A stretch of DNA of 64,000 nt from Zerene cesonia (taxonomy: Eukaryota > Arthropoda > Insecta > Lepidoptera > Pieridae). The notes beneath the pieces are model-generated. The model was not told where the DNA came from. It worked only from the letters and a program-made list of their open reading frames with translations, and did not search any database. The position numbers were made by a program, and so were the translations under genes. Positions 47,545 through 59,408 of the stretch are shown one piece after another; positions within the stretch are counted from its first letter, which is position 1, and each line of letters begins with the position of its first letter. The stretch covers positions 6,137,827 to 6,201,826 of the forward strand of contig NC_052114.1 in the NCBI RefSeq assembly GCF_012273895.1. Direction: 5' to 3'.

Positions 47545-50500
47545 ATGGGTATACAAGATCTACAAACGTTTTTAGAAAACGAAGGAGTAGGAGTAGATCT
47601 ATTTAGAATCGCCAGATCCCATCCTGGCGGATTTAGATTGGTACTTGATGCGGAGGGATGCCTTGATCGTCTATACGGTGGATATTTTTCTGGTAAGTAA
47701 AACGCAATGCATATTTATATGTGCTGAACTTGATATATTTACCTATATCATGTATCAAGAGTTACAGTATTATTTTCCTATATTTTGTTTGTGGCGTTTC
47801 CGTATAAGCTAAAAGATAATTATGTTCTATAATTTTACACAAATTTCTCAAATAAATAGATTCATATTAAATTTATGTATTTTTACTATTGACACATAGG
47901 ATTAAAACATTTAAATTTATAAATCGTTTGATAGACCAAAGGATTATTTAAATCTGAAATAGATCATTGACAGATTTTTTTATTACTACATTTATGAAAT
48001 TCTGAAGTCTAGTAATTACAATTCCATATTGTGTTACAAATAGCCTGATACTACTGTTATTTCATTAAATTCCAGATTGGGCTTGTGGTGGCCAATGGGC
48101 TAGATGTGTTCAGTTCCTAACAACATTAGCACAAGCCCTAGCTGAACATCAAGTTGCTCTTTGTGTTTGTTTTAATGGGGCCCATCCTACACCACCTGCC
48201 TTACCTCAGCACTGGATTCAAACCCAAGCTACATATAGACACAGAGTTAATTCTGTTAGTATTTTGTATTATTAAGATACCTATTTAATGTTATTTTATC
48301 TTCTTTTTTAAATAGAATATTTATTGTTTATATTATTAGAAGAAGCTTTGAGAAACATTAGTAATTGCAATTATGCTTATTATTTTTTAGGTATTGCGTC
48401 ACATTGTCACAAAAGGCACACCACCACCTAAAGTATGGTGGGTGCCACCTACAGGACTACACTCATGCCTCAGAACTGCATTGAGATATTTGAATATTCC
48501 AATTGTATGTATTAAGTATACAGTATAAAATTTATTTCATGTCTTTTTTTCTATAACAGAAAAGCAATCTTTCAGTAAGTGTTAAAACAAGAGTTTTTAC
48601 ATCTGGCTTGAAGTTTTACATACAACTCTTTAAAACCTTAACTGAATGAATTGCCAGTTACAGTTTTTTTTAATTATATTCTTTCTATAATTGTTTCTTT
48701 GATATATTTTTTTATTTCATGTTCTGTTTTTAATTTCAAAATATTATACGCAGATGGTATCTTCTGATGATCATTGTCAAGAAGTTGTTGGTCTATGTCG
48801 AGAGAAGGCTTACGCTGGGTTAGTTGGTTGTTCAGGAGAGTATTTAGTATTCCAGCCACCAAGGTATTTTAGTTCATCACAGTTAAAACTTACATACAGA
48901 GTGAGTATAATTTTTTTTTTATGTATTATTAGAAACAATTCAATATTGTTCAATTTTAATTGTTATTTGTCTTCTTAGTCATCATTGGAGACGAAGGAGT
49001 ACATGGTTCATGAATTGCCTAAAGTATTAGATGTGCCTCAAGATCGTTTGTGTCTGTTTGCTGCACTTCTTGGTGGAGTAATATTATCTGAACAAAGTCT
49101 GACTGACTTTTATAAACGACTTGGAATTAATCAAAAGAAGGTTTGTAGAAATTTCTTTCACATCAGTTTACTATCTCATGGAATGTTATGTTATATTTAC
49201 TTTTTTTTTAGCAACAAGTTCCTCCAGAGACATTAATTAAATCAATTGGCCAATTTGTCCATGATTTACCTTCGTCAGACATTGATTCCGCTTGCATTGA
49301 AATCTTTGGTGATCTAAATGATCTCCGTGCTGCTAAACTTAAACAAGCCGTACAGTATTATTTTAATGGAACCAAAGATGGCTTCCTCAAGTATAGAACT
49401 GCTTCTGGTAAGACATACAATTACATTTAAGTTTTTATGGTATATGAAATTTAGTTTAACCAGTGTGTAAATATATAATTCTAAAATTTTTACACAAATA
49501 GTCTTTCAAATATACATTTGAGGGAATCATTTTTATTTAGTTAAATGGTGGCTTCACCTCGTAAAATGAAGTGGGTGTTGACAAAATCATACCTGCAAAT
49601 GGGATAATCAAATTAGACTTATGGCAAAAGTAACAATTAACATGGTGTTGTTTTATTAATCTGATATTTATTTCATTAATATTAGTGAATAAAGGAAAAC
49701 ACAACTGTCTCTGATTTCTTGTTATTGTGATTCATTTATAAAGTCATAATTATAAGGACATCCTTTTCATTTATTCAAAACTTTACTTTCCAAAATTATT
49801 GTTTCAATTTTAGTATTAAATAGTTTTAGAATTAGTTTTAATCTAATACTGTATTTATGTGTGACATTATTAGTATTGTAGGCAGTGTTCACGTCTTATT
49901 AGATGATAGATATCATAGGACAATAATCATCAAATATGATAATTAATGGTCGGATAATATTAAATTGTTTGTGAATGGGAATGATCCATGTACTTGAATA
50001 TTAATTTTTTCATTTACAGGTCGTCGCCCAAAGAGTAATAAAAAGAGCCAAAAACCTGAGATTAGTCCTCAATCAACTTCAGCAGATCTGGACACCTCCA
50101 AACTAGCAGCTGAGTCATCAGAGCATGAGGTTAATTTTTTAATATAGTGGTGGTACTGCTGTGGTCATCCACGCCTTTTCCATGTCCATTTATATTGGCA
50201 TCATATTAATTGGCAAAATAGTTTAATACATTTCATTAGAAATCATTTTAAACTTCCATGTGCTGGGTGCTTGTATGTTTTTCTCATTCTGTTTTGTGTC
50301 TTGTATTTAATTTGTGTATTTATTATTATTATCTTTTATGTGAGTTTTAATCATTACACCTTTTTTTTTTGTTACTAATCCATCTTTTGTTATGTATGTT
50401 ATTTGAGCACTTGGATGGTTGTCAAAATTGTATCTCGGTAAATTGCAGCAAAAAGGCTTGGACGATTACAAATTGGCCACAGCAAATGCGTCGATGAACG

Positions 50501-53500
50501 CAGACTTTAGCTTAGAAGAACATTGTCATGAGTTGAGTCATGGAGTAGCTGCAATGACACTTGAAGCAGATGGAGAGCCAACCAAACCACATCAAATGGG
50601 GAAAACAAATAATAAAATCGAGAAATCAGCATCCAAGGAGGTGTGATAATATCTTCATAATATTTGTCTACAAAGAGACATTGCAAGCTTTATATTATTG
50701 ATATAATTTTTTATATTATGTCTTTAAATAAACTTTGTGTTTCATGATCATGTTTAAAATAAAAAAAAATTTGATATGATTGAAAACCCAATACATTTTT
50801 TTAGGGAGTCCAAACTGTTAGCGCTAATTTGCAAAGTGAAGATAATTGTCCTAGTGCCCCAGCTGAGGTACTCCGTACATGTGCGGAGCGCCACACCCGT
50901 GGTTTGATGCACCCACAGATGCTTTCCATACTAACTCATAGGCAAATTACTTTGCCTGTATTAATGGAGGACGACAATCATAGAGAGATACCCTCTATAC
51001 ACCATTTCTACAGACCAATACGTCAAAATGTGTATGCTATATTATACAATATGCATCATCACCGGTTCATGGCTCAAAAAGCTAAAGGTATGTTTGTCGG
51101 CTTTTATCACTAGAATAATTCTGAAATTTAGAGTGAAATTTATTATTATTTTGTTTTACCTGGTCTTTTCGTATTATTCTTATTGACTATAATTGACTTC
51201 ATTTTTGATTTGAATGAAATTTCAGAGGAAGGTACAGCTTCCGCTAGCAGTGAACGCCCATGCACAGTACAAGTAGCTGAATGGATTTACTCTAAAGTAA
51301 ATCCAGGTAAAAGTCCAGAAGTTGTACCCGGAGTTGTTCTTGATTGGCCTGTGCCTACTGTGCAAAGACTTTGGTTTGGGTATGTCTAAAGTATGGTACA
51401 ATGTTTGAATACATTTTACATTTATATATAAAGTTACATTGAGAAAACTACATCATTTTTTCTTTTTTTTTTGCAGGACTGCACAAGATGACAAATGTCG
51501 CCGTATGAGAGCTTTCCTCTCTTGCATGAAATCTGATACGCCACTTATGCTAAATACCTCTTATGTTCCACAACATCTATTAATTTTAGCAACTGTGCTA
51601 AGGTAGGGTTTAAATTAGTTGTTTGTTAGTATTGATACATAGTAAAATGAATGAAATGAAAATGAAAAAAAAAGAAATATATACATATGTATTATTTCTT
51701 TTTTTATATTTTCACAGATTCATCATGACATCTCAAATACAAATATTAAGACGACAGGAGTTAGATGCGTTTTTGGCTACAGCTTTCTCTAGTGATCTCA
51801 TGAATGCTCTCCACTTGCAGGAGATGACAGTGAGTAATGTAAATTGTTTTAACTCCATGCATGTTTTTTGACATACTTTATACATACACACTAAATTTAA
51901 AGAAAGATCCTGTTTCTGTTAATGTATAGTTATAGTCTGGCAGGACACAGAAGGCTGGTCACCTACTTGTCCGTAAAGAAAATCGATCAGTGAAACAGAT
52001 GTTTATCATCTGCCCCATACCCCACTAGGCGACACGGGACTTCACTTTATAGGTATAGCCTAGCCCTTACAATTCAATTACAGGTGCTTTTGAAAAAGCT
52101 CCATCCGCATTTCATATCGAAATAAATCAAGAGTTCAAACACTACATAATCCATTATAGAAAGCAATATAACAACAGGTGAATGGTATCAGCTCTCGCGG
52201 CGTTCAGCTCGGTGCATTGGTGATGGCCGGCGCGGAGGCGGCGCTCCTGGCGAACGACGCGTGCGGCGCGCCCGTGCCGTGGCTCGTCGCCGCGCCGTGG
52301 CTGTACTTCGACGGCAAGCTGCTGCAGCGCAACTTGCACCGCGCCAACCACTGCAAACATCTAGCGCAGCTTTGCGACAACCACCTGGATACTGTTGTTA
52401 AGGTATGACTTTGTTGCTATAGAGTCTAACATTATGGAACCGATGATTATAGTACACATGTACAACCTGTTTAATTGTAGTGTCTAGACTGTAGCGTAGT
52501 TTTTCCCGAAGTAGTTTAATATTTTTTATGTCACTTATAAGTGTTCTCTTATTTTGCGTTATGGAATAGACATATTTCATATCTGTTTATTTATTTGGGT
52601 TAATATTTCTTAGTGTCATACTTTATTAAAGTGCATAATTATGTATCAAAAGAAAATTGTTACAAAACAATACGTATGTAGGCTTTTATTTTTAATATTG
52701 CATTAAAAGTAAAAAAAAAAACATCCCTTTTAATTTTACCGTCATCCATAGGTGGAACGCATGAGAAAAGCTATACTGGAGGGTCTTGAGGTGGAGTTCG
52801 CTATGCCGCCTCTCCCACTGGTGGGCGTGGTTGGCGAGCCGCTGGGCTGGCGCGGGCGTGGGCGCGGCGCGAGGCTGGAGATTGCCGGAGTTGTGGTCGG
52901 ACAGTGGGGAGGAGGCAGCTATCCGCCACGCGCTACACGATACCCACAGGTGATTTTGTAATTTATTTTTTATTTATTTATTTAATTTTTGTAATTTAAT
53001 ACCACTGAGTTTAATTCTGATCTTGACTTTTTGAAATGTTTTTATCCATGAGACTGAACTTTTATTTTTCATCAACGTCTGCCTTTGCATATAATTTGTT
53101 AAAAATTTCAATGAGAATGTGTCATGCAATGTCACTGCAATCTCTTAATAACAACACGACGTGTCGCATATCAGGTGAGCTACGTGGGCTACACGCCGCC
53201 GCCGCGCAACGCGTACAGCGGGCGCGGGTGGCGCGGCGGGCGCGGGCGGGGGCGCGGGCGCGGCGCGGGGCAGCCGGCGCGGGGCCGCACGCGCCGCGCC
53301 CGCCGCGACACGGACGAGCCCGCGCGCCCCGCCACGCTCACCGTCAACGGGTACGTCACATCCTATATATATATATATATAGACTAACTTTTGCACGCGT
53401 GGACTAAATAAATTGTCATGTTGCAGTGTCTATACAATTTTTTTTTTCGCCTATACGCATTATCAAAACTTTTTTATTTATTATTTCTACAAGACAATTT

Positions 53501-54563
53501 CATGCCTTGCTTATCTCTTTCCAGATTATAAACTTTTTGTTGCTTTTTTTTACATTAAAAAGTGACACAGCTAGCTGTGTCTACGAGCTGTATTTCGCCA
53601 GAAAAAAAGCTATCATTCAGTTTCATCCCCTAGCTGGAAATTTTAGGGGTTGGAATTTAAAGATAAAATACCCCAGGTTTAACCCTGAGTCATCAACTAC
53701 TCTTGTGGTAAAATTAATTGAAATTGGGTCAACTCTTTTGATTTTTCATACAACCAAACAGTTATCGCCTTTTACACCCTTCAGTACAAACTTCCGTCCA
53801 GCTGTCTACGTAGCAAATTTCATTGGTACATCCTCACAAACTTTCGCATTTATAATATTATACAGTAGGATTAGTAGGAACGATAATAAATATGTAGCTA
53901 AGAAACTGCTTAGTGATCAATTTAAAATTGTATTACATGTGCGAGTGATGTATGCTTAACGATTCTAAATGCAGCTATTTTATTTTAATGCCATCCATGG
54001 ATAGAAGTTTTTATTTTATTGTCATTAGTAATTTTTAAATTTTGTTATTTAAACATGAATTTTGATTTCTTTTTTCAGGAGAACTGTGAGGTCTGACGAG
54101 ATGAGTCCTCCCGCCGACGATGGAAGCCCGCACGAAGACAACACTGCTTTAGACAATGACGCTGAAGGTACCATGCACTTTGGAGAATAATCTCGTGTGA
54201 ATTAAGCAAGCGAGACAAGTCGTACACAAAATACCTACTAACAATTATATATTCTACAGGAGCACAGCAACAAAAAACAAAGACTGGAAAAAATGCCAAG
54301 AAAACCATGGGCAAGGGCAAAAAGAAAAGCGCTGGGAAGACTGATGTGGCTCAATCCTTGGAAGCAAATGGGCCGCTTGATAAGAACAAGGTGACATCAG
54401 AATGAATATCAAATATCAACAGTACATAATATAAAACCTACAAGACCAGTAAATCTTCAAGTATATAATTTTGACCTATTCCAATTTATTTTAGGTGGTG
54501 GAGCAATCTAATATCTCTGATAAGGAGCATATTGGTCAGGGCGACGCGCCTGTTTCTAATTAA
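47545..54563 (+). CDS. FAM120A: FAM120A/B/C-type protein (constitutive coactivator of PPAR-gamma-like), PIN-like domain and RGG tail
   Basis: Eighteen exons, 936 residues: 47545-47692, 48076-48254, 48391-48504, 48754-48900, 48979-49140, 49212-49407, 50020-50129, 50449-50640, 50805-51087, 51226-51379, 51477-51602, 51718-51829, 52178-52402, 52752-52949, 53175-53350, 54079-54167, 54260-54390, 54495-54563; every junction keeps frame. The start MGIQDLQTFLENEG and LVLDAEGCLDRLYGGY give the XPG/PIN-like fold. CGGQWARCV, KGTPPPKVWW, CLFAALLGG and KQAVQYYF follow the FAM120A order. Exon 15 encodes an arginine-glycine run (GRGWRGGRGRGRGRG), expected to bind RNA. The C-terminus is lysine-rich. The vertebrate relative is an RNA-binding scaffold linked to Src/PI3K signalling. 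Exons 13-15 are far GC-richer than their surroundings. Confidence 0.92.
51935..52045 (+). repeat. Dispersed repeat fragment in intron 12 of the FAM120A-type gene
   Basis: Contains GGCTGGTCACCTACTTGTCC and GAAACAGATGTTTATCATCT, a module common in lepidopteran introns. Noncoding. Confidence 0.4.
53564..53878 (-). mobile_element. Helitron-like copy, reverse orientation, with palindromic 3' end
   Basis: The right end (CTTTCGCATTTATAATATTA, 53840-53859) is the reverse complement of the Helitron-like head; the left end holds CTAGCTGTGTC within a perfect 18-bp palindrome GACACAGCTAGCTGTGTC (53564-53581). Its open plus-strand frame is not a gene. It lies in intron 15 of the FAM120A-type gene. Confidence 0.5.
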
Positions 54564-57342
54564 CTTATTTTTTTATTTTAACGAGGTAATTGTTGTTATG
54601 TATTTATTTACAGTCTTTTTATAGCATACTATATTTATTTCATCTTTTTCCGTAGTTCTGTAGGTTTTGTAATGAAAGCCAATAATAATTACAATTGACT
54701 TGTTTCATCTCGAGTTGTAAAACAAATCTGGCACTAGCCAGAACAATATATTAAGACACCGGTTTTGGGCAACATTTTTGCAGTAAGATAGCACGTATGT
54801 CGTAATTTAGCAATGTAACAACATTAGAAAGGTATAACAATTAATCTTGTTGCCGATAAGTTGACACTAAAGTATACGTGCCTAAACATCTAAAAGACTT
54901 CCCGATGTTGAGACTGATTTTATATTAATTCGACACAGTTAGTGTTAAATTAATTGTAATTTCGAAGAGAATCTGACATAACGAGCGAATTTAAACGCTT
55001 TTATCCGAATACGACTTTACGCTCAGGGTGTTTTGTCAAATGTTGTGACGAGAGCTATACAATATAAAAGATCCGTTTCAAAAGTGACAAAATAACGAGT
55101 CATTAGCTTTTTGAGGCGTATAGAATTGTCTTTAAAAAAGATAAACGCCTCGACATCCATTACGTGACAAGTGATATTTAGTGAATATATATTTAAATTA
55201 TCAAGTTGATTCTTAAGTCATGTTTTATTAAAAGTGATATGACTTAGTAAGTAATGTGTTTATTTTAGCATATGAATAACTGAGTCCGCATTATTTATTT
55301 ACACATAGTATATTTACAATTTACCAAAATGTCTTATTTTTAAGCCCGGTTTCGTCTATGAAATCAATTATAATATATACCTTAAACAGTATTTTTTTCT
55401 CCTTAAATGAAACATATTTCGCAACGTTTAATAATATCAGTTGATTACCATATTCTACACCTGAAAATTGTATGATTATTATTTATATTTTACATGAGTT
55501 ATATGAAACCTGATTTAAATTTACACGTCTTATTTAGCAAATAAATCGTCTTGCAAATCGATTTCATAGACTAAACCTAATGTATTCAGACTTGTTTTTG
55601 GTAAATCTTGGTGTATATTTAGGCGTTATTGAATGAATGTGAGATTGTTCTGTAAATGTATCGTTATGACATGCTCTTGCAAACTATCAGCAATAATCTA
55701 TTATTTGATAAACGTTTGTGCCTTGAACTGCACGGTTAAGAAATTGCATAATATAATAAAGCTTTATGCATAAGCGTGTTGAAACGATATAGCGTATATT
55801 GTTACAATTGTTGAAAATTTTGTCCTCCTGATATCTTTTGATATACTATTTTCGTATGCACTTGTTTGTCGGACATTTGATAACATAGTGGTAGGAGGAT
55901 GATGAAATTAGGATTAAAAATCGCATTTATTGATTGATGGTTGGTGCTTTGAAAATTAGTCTGTGGGACTGCCTGAAACGAGTCTGAAACTTATAGATAT
56001 AAGTCTAACGCTAGACCTTTAATGGAACTGAAAGAACATTCGCGTGTTGAGTTTTCCACATCCTATAGGGTATTATTTCGATAGAATATCGTAGAGTTGT
56101 TAGTGATATATTTATATGCATTTTAGGAATCTCAAGACTGCGAATGTTCTTCAATTTATATGTATTTTTGTAAATTTGTTATATTGTTATACTTAAATTT
56201 AGCTGGAATGACTTACAAGAAATACATAAGACAAAGTCTTATTGTTTACTCGATTGGTGAAAAAAAACTGTTAACATCTCAAAGCAACATTCCATATTAT
56301 CCAATGAACGTTCGTAATGCCTGTAAAGTACTAAACAGTTGACACCAATAGAGAATGGAACTAATGAAGACTTTACAATTTGGAACGCTTTATTCCCTGG
56401 CTGGAACAGAGACAAATATGTTGCCAGAATAACATATTAATTTTAACAAAGGACACATGATCGGAACAAGTCGAAAATATACATTGCGACGATACGGTCG
56501 TTATAAGTGATCGCCAAACAAAGTATAATGTCATAATGCAACAGACTTTATATCCGTCGCAGAAGCGATCGGTTTAGCTCGTACCGTCGAGCAGCCGGCA
56601 TGCGGCCGGCTCGCGAGCATCTAGCAGTCGTTTCGCACGACGCAAACGAAACTTATAATATAAACATTTATATATTATTGCTTGCTTATTCATAAACACA
56701 ATATTGTAGAGTTAGAATTTTAACTTCAATGTAATTTCATTTTATTAAGAGAATTGTGTAACGTCAAAGCATGTTTAGTGGGGACGGTTATATTTCATGG
56801 GATGCATGTATAAGATTAGACGGTTTATAACTAATGGGCACTATTTACAACAAACTTTTATCTTACGGAAATAATATAATAAATTTCCTTTTTATGTTAA
56901 TGTACCGTACGTGTGCTGCTTAAATGTTTAAATGTCACATATTTCAAAATGTTATATTAGCGCTGATTCCGAGAAGGAAGTAGTTTTTATTTTTATCTTA
57001 AAACCAATATTCCGTATAGTTTTAGAATATTCAACAGTATAATACCTTTAATCCATCTTATAAACTTATTTGCTGACAACGGTCACTTAATATTTGTCAA
57101 CATATAAAATATATTAGAAGTATTCGTCATATTCATACCTTTTTCGTAATTGAGTAGCAACATGGAACTGTGGCTTTTTGAAAACACTTATAACTTAAAA
57201 CATAAACTTGCTGTTAGAAAGGTTTTAAAAGAAGTTCATTACTGTTTTACTTTATGAACATTTAACTATTGGAAGAAATTAAATTGTAAAGAGTTGTATT
57301 TGTCTTCAAATAAAAGGTTCCATTTTTAACATGTTGTTTTAT
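54564..57342. other. 3' flank of the FAM120A-type gene and spacer
   Basis: Probably a long 3' UTR first, then AT-rich DNA. A GC-rich patch at 56566-56640 includes AGCCGGC-ATGCG-GCCGGCT and is the only promoter-like island here. No coding region recognised. Confidence 0.4.
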
Positions 57343-57561
57343 TTAGTCATTCAAATTAAACCTTTTATGAATATCGGTAATTGTCGTTTCCTCCAGATTA
57401 GCCAAGTGATTAATGACTATTTGAGTTGCATCTTTTATATTATTATACTGATGCAATAATTTCACTTTTATTTTTTTATTTGTTTCATTTACCAAGATTT
57501 TGTCTATTTTCATTTCTTCCTCCAATAATTTATTATAAACCTCTTGTCTGCTTATAGACAT
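57343..57561 (-). CDS. swi5: Swi5-like DNA repair protein, conserved C-terminal part
   Basis: Partner of Sfr1 (MEI5) in loading Rad51 during homologous recombination (family knowledge). The segment from 57561 gives 72 residues: a charged coiled coil (NKLLEEEMKIDKIL) and the Swi5 signature LLHQYNNIKDATQIVINHLA ending KRFNLND before the stop at 57343. The 5' limit is uncertain: the ATG at 57561 directly follows a good acceptor (TTGGTTACAG), so an upstream exon is likely. A candidate piece beginning VSEYLNSSN lies around 57640-57670 with acceptor TGTATGTAG and donor GTAAAA, phase-compatible, but is unproven. Even as a core it covers the conserved region of a family that is often only 90-120 residues. 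Confidence 0.75.
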   Translation of the reverse strand: MSISRQEVYNKLLEEEMKIDKILVNETNKKIKVKLLHQYNNIKDATQIVINHLANLEETTITDIHKRFNLND

Positions 57562-58095
57562 CTGTAACCAAAGCATAGGTATTATTAATATTTGGGCGAG
57601 GCAAATCACTTTCTTTGTTGTAACAACTTAAAAGAACTGGTTTTACATTGCTACTATTCAAGTATTCAGAAACCTACATACAGACAATGATCATTAACAC
57701 TATATTTATGTATTTCTGATCATGTTATGCCTCTTGTAAAATTTTCGTAGTGTCAAATAAATTTTCTCGCAATACACAGACAATGGATCATATTATTTAA
57801 AATTCTGAGGGCGAAGGACTTCACGCTACATAAACTATAAAAGTAGGTTATAAATTATATACTTTCAATAAAACCACTCGTACTATCTCTTAACACTCGT
57901 CTTAAAAATCTGACGAGTGTTAATTAATTAAGAGGGTATTGGGAATCTAAATAATAAAAAAAAGTATGTACATACACTTATATTTTTATTATAAATGGTT
58001 CTTACATTTACAAGTTTTTTTTATTTATTCATAATTAAATCTTGAGGAGCTTATACTAGTCCAAGATAATTATAATTCACTAATGATTATAATCA
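57562..58095. other. Spacer between GPN2 and Swi5, including possible Swi5 5' exon
   Basis: Contains the possible Swi5 exon described with that gene and the GPN2 3' UTR, with overlapping AATAAA signals on the minus strand near 58019-58028. Nothing else seen. Confidence 0.4.
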
Positions 58096-58992
58096 CTAAA
58101 ACTCACTATACACATTACTAGGGTCTGGTACTCCCATAGCACAGGCTAGCATGCTGTTAATATGTCTGCCTTCCTCTGCTTTAAATACATAACCATTAGC
58201 TTTATCAACCAAATTCTTGATCTTTATTAAACTATCTTCTTGATACATATTTATCAGTTGGAATGTTACCAAACTATAATCTTCAATAATGGAAATTAAT
58301 GCACCATTTAACTTCTTATACTTGTTCGTGAACATATCTGAATCCAAACTATCAAGTAAATAATTCAAATCCAGAACCTCTGTATAGAAATCAATTCCAA
58401 ACTGTAACTTATCTGAATGTTTTTTGAGCAAATCTATTTTAGTAAGTAAATTGATATGTGGAAGGCCTATTTTTAACATGGCATTTAAGGACAACATCAG
58501 TGCTGATATAAATTTGGCGGCGTCTGAACAGTGGTGAGAGTCAATGAGGTGAATTACACACAATTGTAGGTTTGCAAGACTAGTAAACTTTGTAAAAATA
58601 CTACTCAAGGATTCATGATGACTATACAGTTCAACTTGACCTGGTAAATCAAAAATAAAATTTGTTGAATGTTCGCCCTGTATTTTATCTAAAAGCCAGT
58701 CAATATTTTTCTCCAAATATTCCATACAGTAAAGTAAAGCCCCGTTCGGTCCTAACTGATATTCCGTCATAACATCCTCTAAATTAATTAATTCACGAAT
58801 ATCTATATCAGGTTGATAGGTTATGTTATCATTGGCTGGATCCATGTTTACTATTACAACTTTTCGGTTGAGCTTTCTTAGTAGCTTGGACATTTCATTA
58901 CAATATGTTGTTTTGCCTGCCCCAGGTGGACCTATGACCAATTGTCCATAGTATTTCTGGACAGTCTTAAATTTATTTTCAATAATTGACAT
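58096..58992 (-). CDS. Gpn2: GPN-loop GTPase 2
   Basis: Intronless, 298 residues. GPN GTPases act in the cytoplasm in assembly and nuclear import of RNA polymerases II and III. P-loop GPPGAGKT (21-28), MDPAND (50-55), the family-defining GPN at 81-83 inside LGPNGALLYCMEYLE, the G3 motif DLPGQVE, and LTKID as the G4 motif. KFISALMLSLNAML, INLLTKIDLL and YTEVLDLNYLLDSL follow the GPN2 order, and the length fits GPN2. The start ATG lies 2 nt after the stop of PSMG3 on the same strand, leaving no room for a separate promoter or terminator, so both frames are probably on one mRNA. GPN2 would then need reinitiation, leaky scanning or an internal promoter. Confidence 0.93.
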   Translation of the reverse strand: MSIIENKFKTVQKYYGQLVIGPPGAGKTTYCNEMSKLLRKLNRKVVIVNMDPANDNITYQPDIDIRELINLEDVMTEYQLGPNGALLYCMEYLEKNIDWLLDKIQGEHSTNFIFDLPGQVELYSHHESLSSIFTKFTSLANLQLCVIHLIDSHHCSDAAKFISALMLSLNAMLKIGLPHINLLTKIDLLKKHSDKLQFGIDFYTEVLDLNYLLDSLDSDMFTNKYKKLNGALISIIEDYSLVTFQLINMYQEDSLIKIKNLVDKANGYVFKAEEGRHINSMLACAMGVPDPSNVYSEF

Positions 58993-58994
58993 CC

Positions 58995-59408
58995 TTACTT
59001 TTCTTCTTTTTTCAATTCTAGAATAATGTCCTTACAAGCTTTAACTGTTTCTATATCATATGACTTCAAGTTTATAAATATGCAAAGAGGTTTATTGATT
59101 TCAATTGCTTCTGCCAGATGTCTTGCAGCTACTTGTTGTTCTTCCCCTGAAGCACCAAAAATAACTTTTGTTGTATAAATATCATTGGTACCTAAAGGAC
59201 TGTGCACTTGGTCTTTTTGTATCATTAACATACTACCAATTTTTTGATACTGAGAAATAATAAGCATAATTTTATCAGTGTAATCAGCATAAACTATTTC
59301 TGTAGAAACCCCATCTACATTGGCAGCAATTGATTTGAAAAAATTGTGATCATTTTCTTGTCGCGCATTTTTAATGGTTAAATTTTTCATAACATCAAGC
59401 AGTTCCAT
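58995..59408 (-). CDS. PSMG3: Proteasome assembly chaperone 3
   Basis: Intronless, 137 residues. PSMG3 pairs with PSMG4 to help build the 20S proteasome alpha ring in the cytosol. Seen: VDGVSTEIVYADYTDKIMLI, then SQYQKIGSML, TTKVIFGASGEE and HLAEAIEI, matching the beta-sheet order and length of the small PSMG3 family. The extra residues before VDGVSTEIV make it slightly longer than the vertebrate protein. Only two bases (GG) separate its TAA from the GPN2 start. A GTAAGG sequence spans the stop codon and could act as a splice donor, which would alter the C-terminus; no evidence of use. The identification is by motif pattern, since the family is weakly conserved. Confidence 0.8.
   Translation of the reverse strand: MELLDVMKNLTIKNARQENDHNFFKSIAANVDGVSTEIVYADYTDKIMLIISQYQKIGSMLMIQKDQVHSPLGTNDIYTTKVIFGASGEEQQVAARHLAEAIEINKPLCIFINLKSYDIETVKACKDIILELKKEEK

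Noticed and set aside
52154..53407. Arginine/alanine-rich frames in other readings around 52.2-53.4 kb
   Set aside because: Alternative frames of GC-rich FAM120A-type exons 13-15, where stop codons are rare by composition.
53426..53959. 177-codon plus-strand open frame inside the FAM120A-type gene
   Set aside because: It lies in intron 15 and reads through a reversed Helitron-like repeat; no domain, and flanking exons splice cleanly over it.
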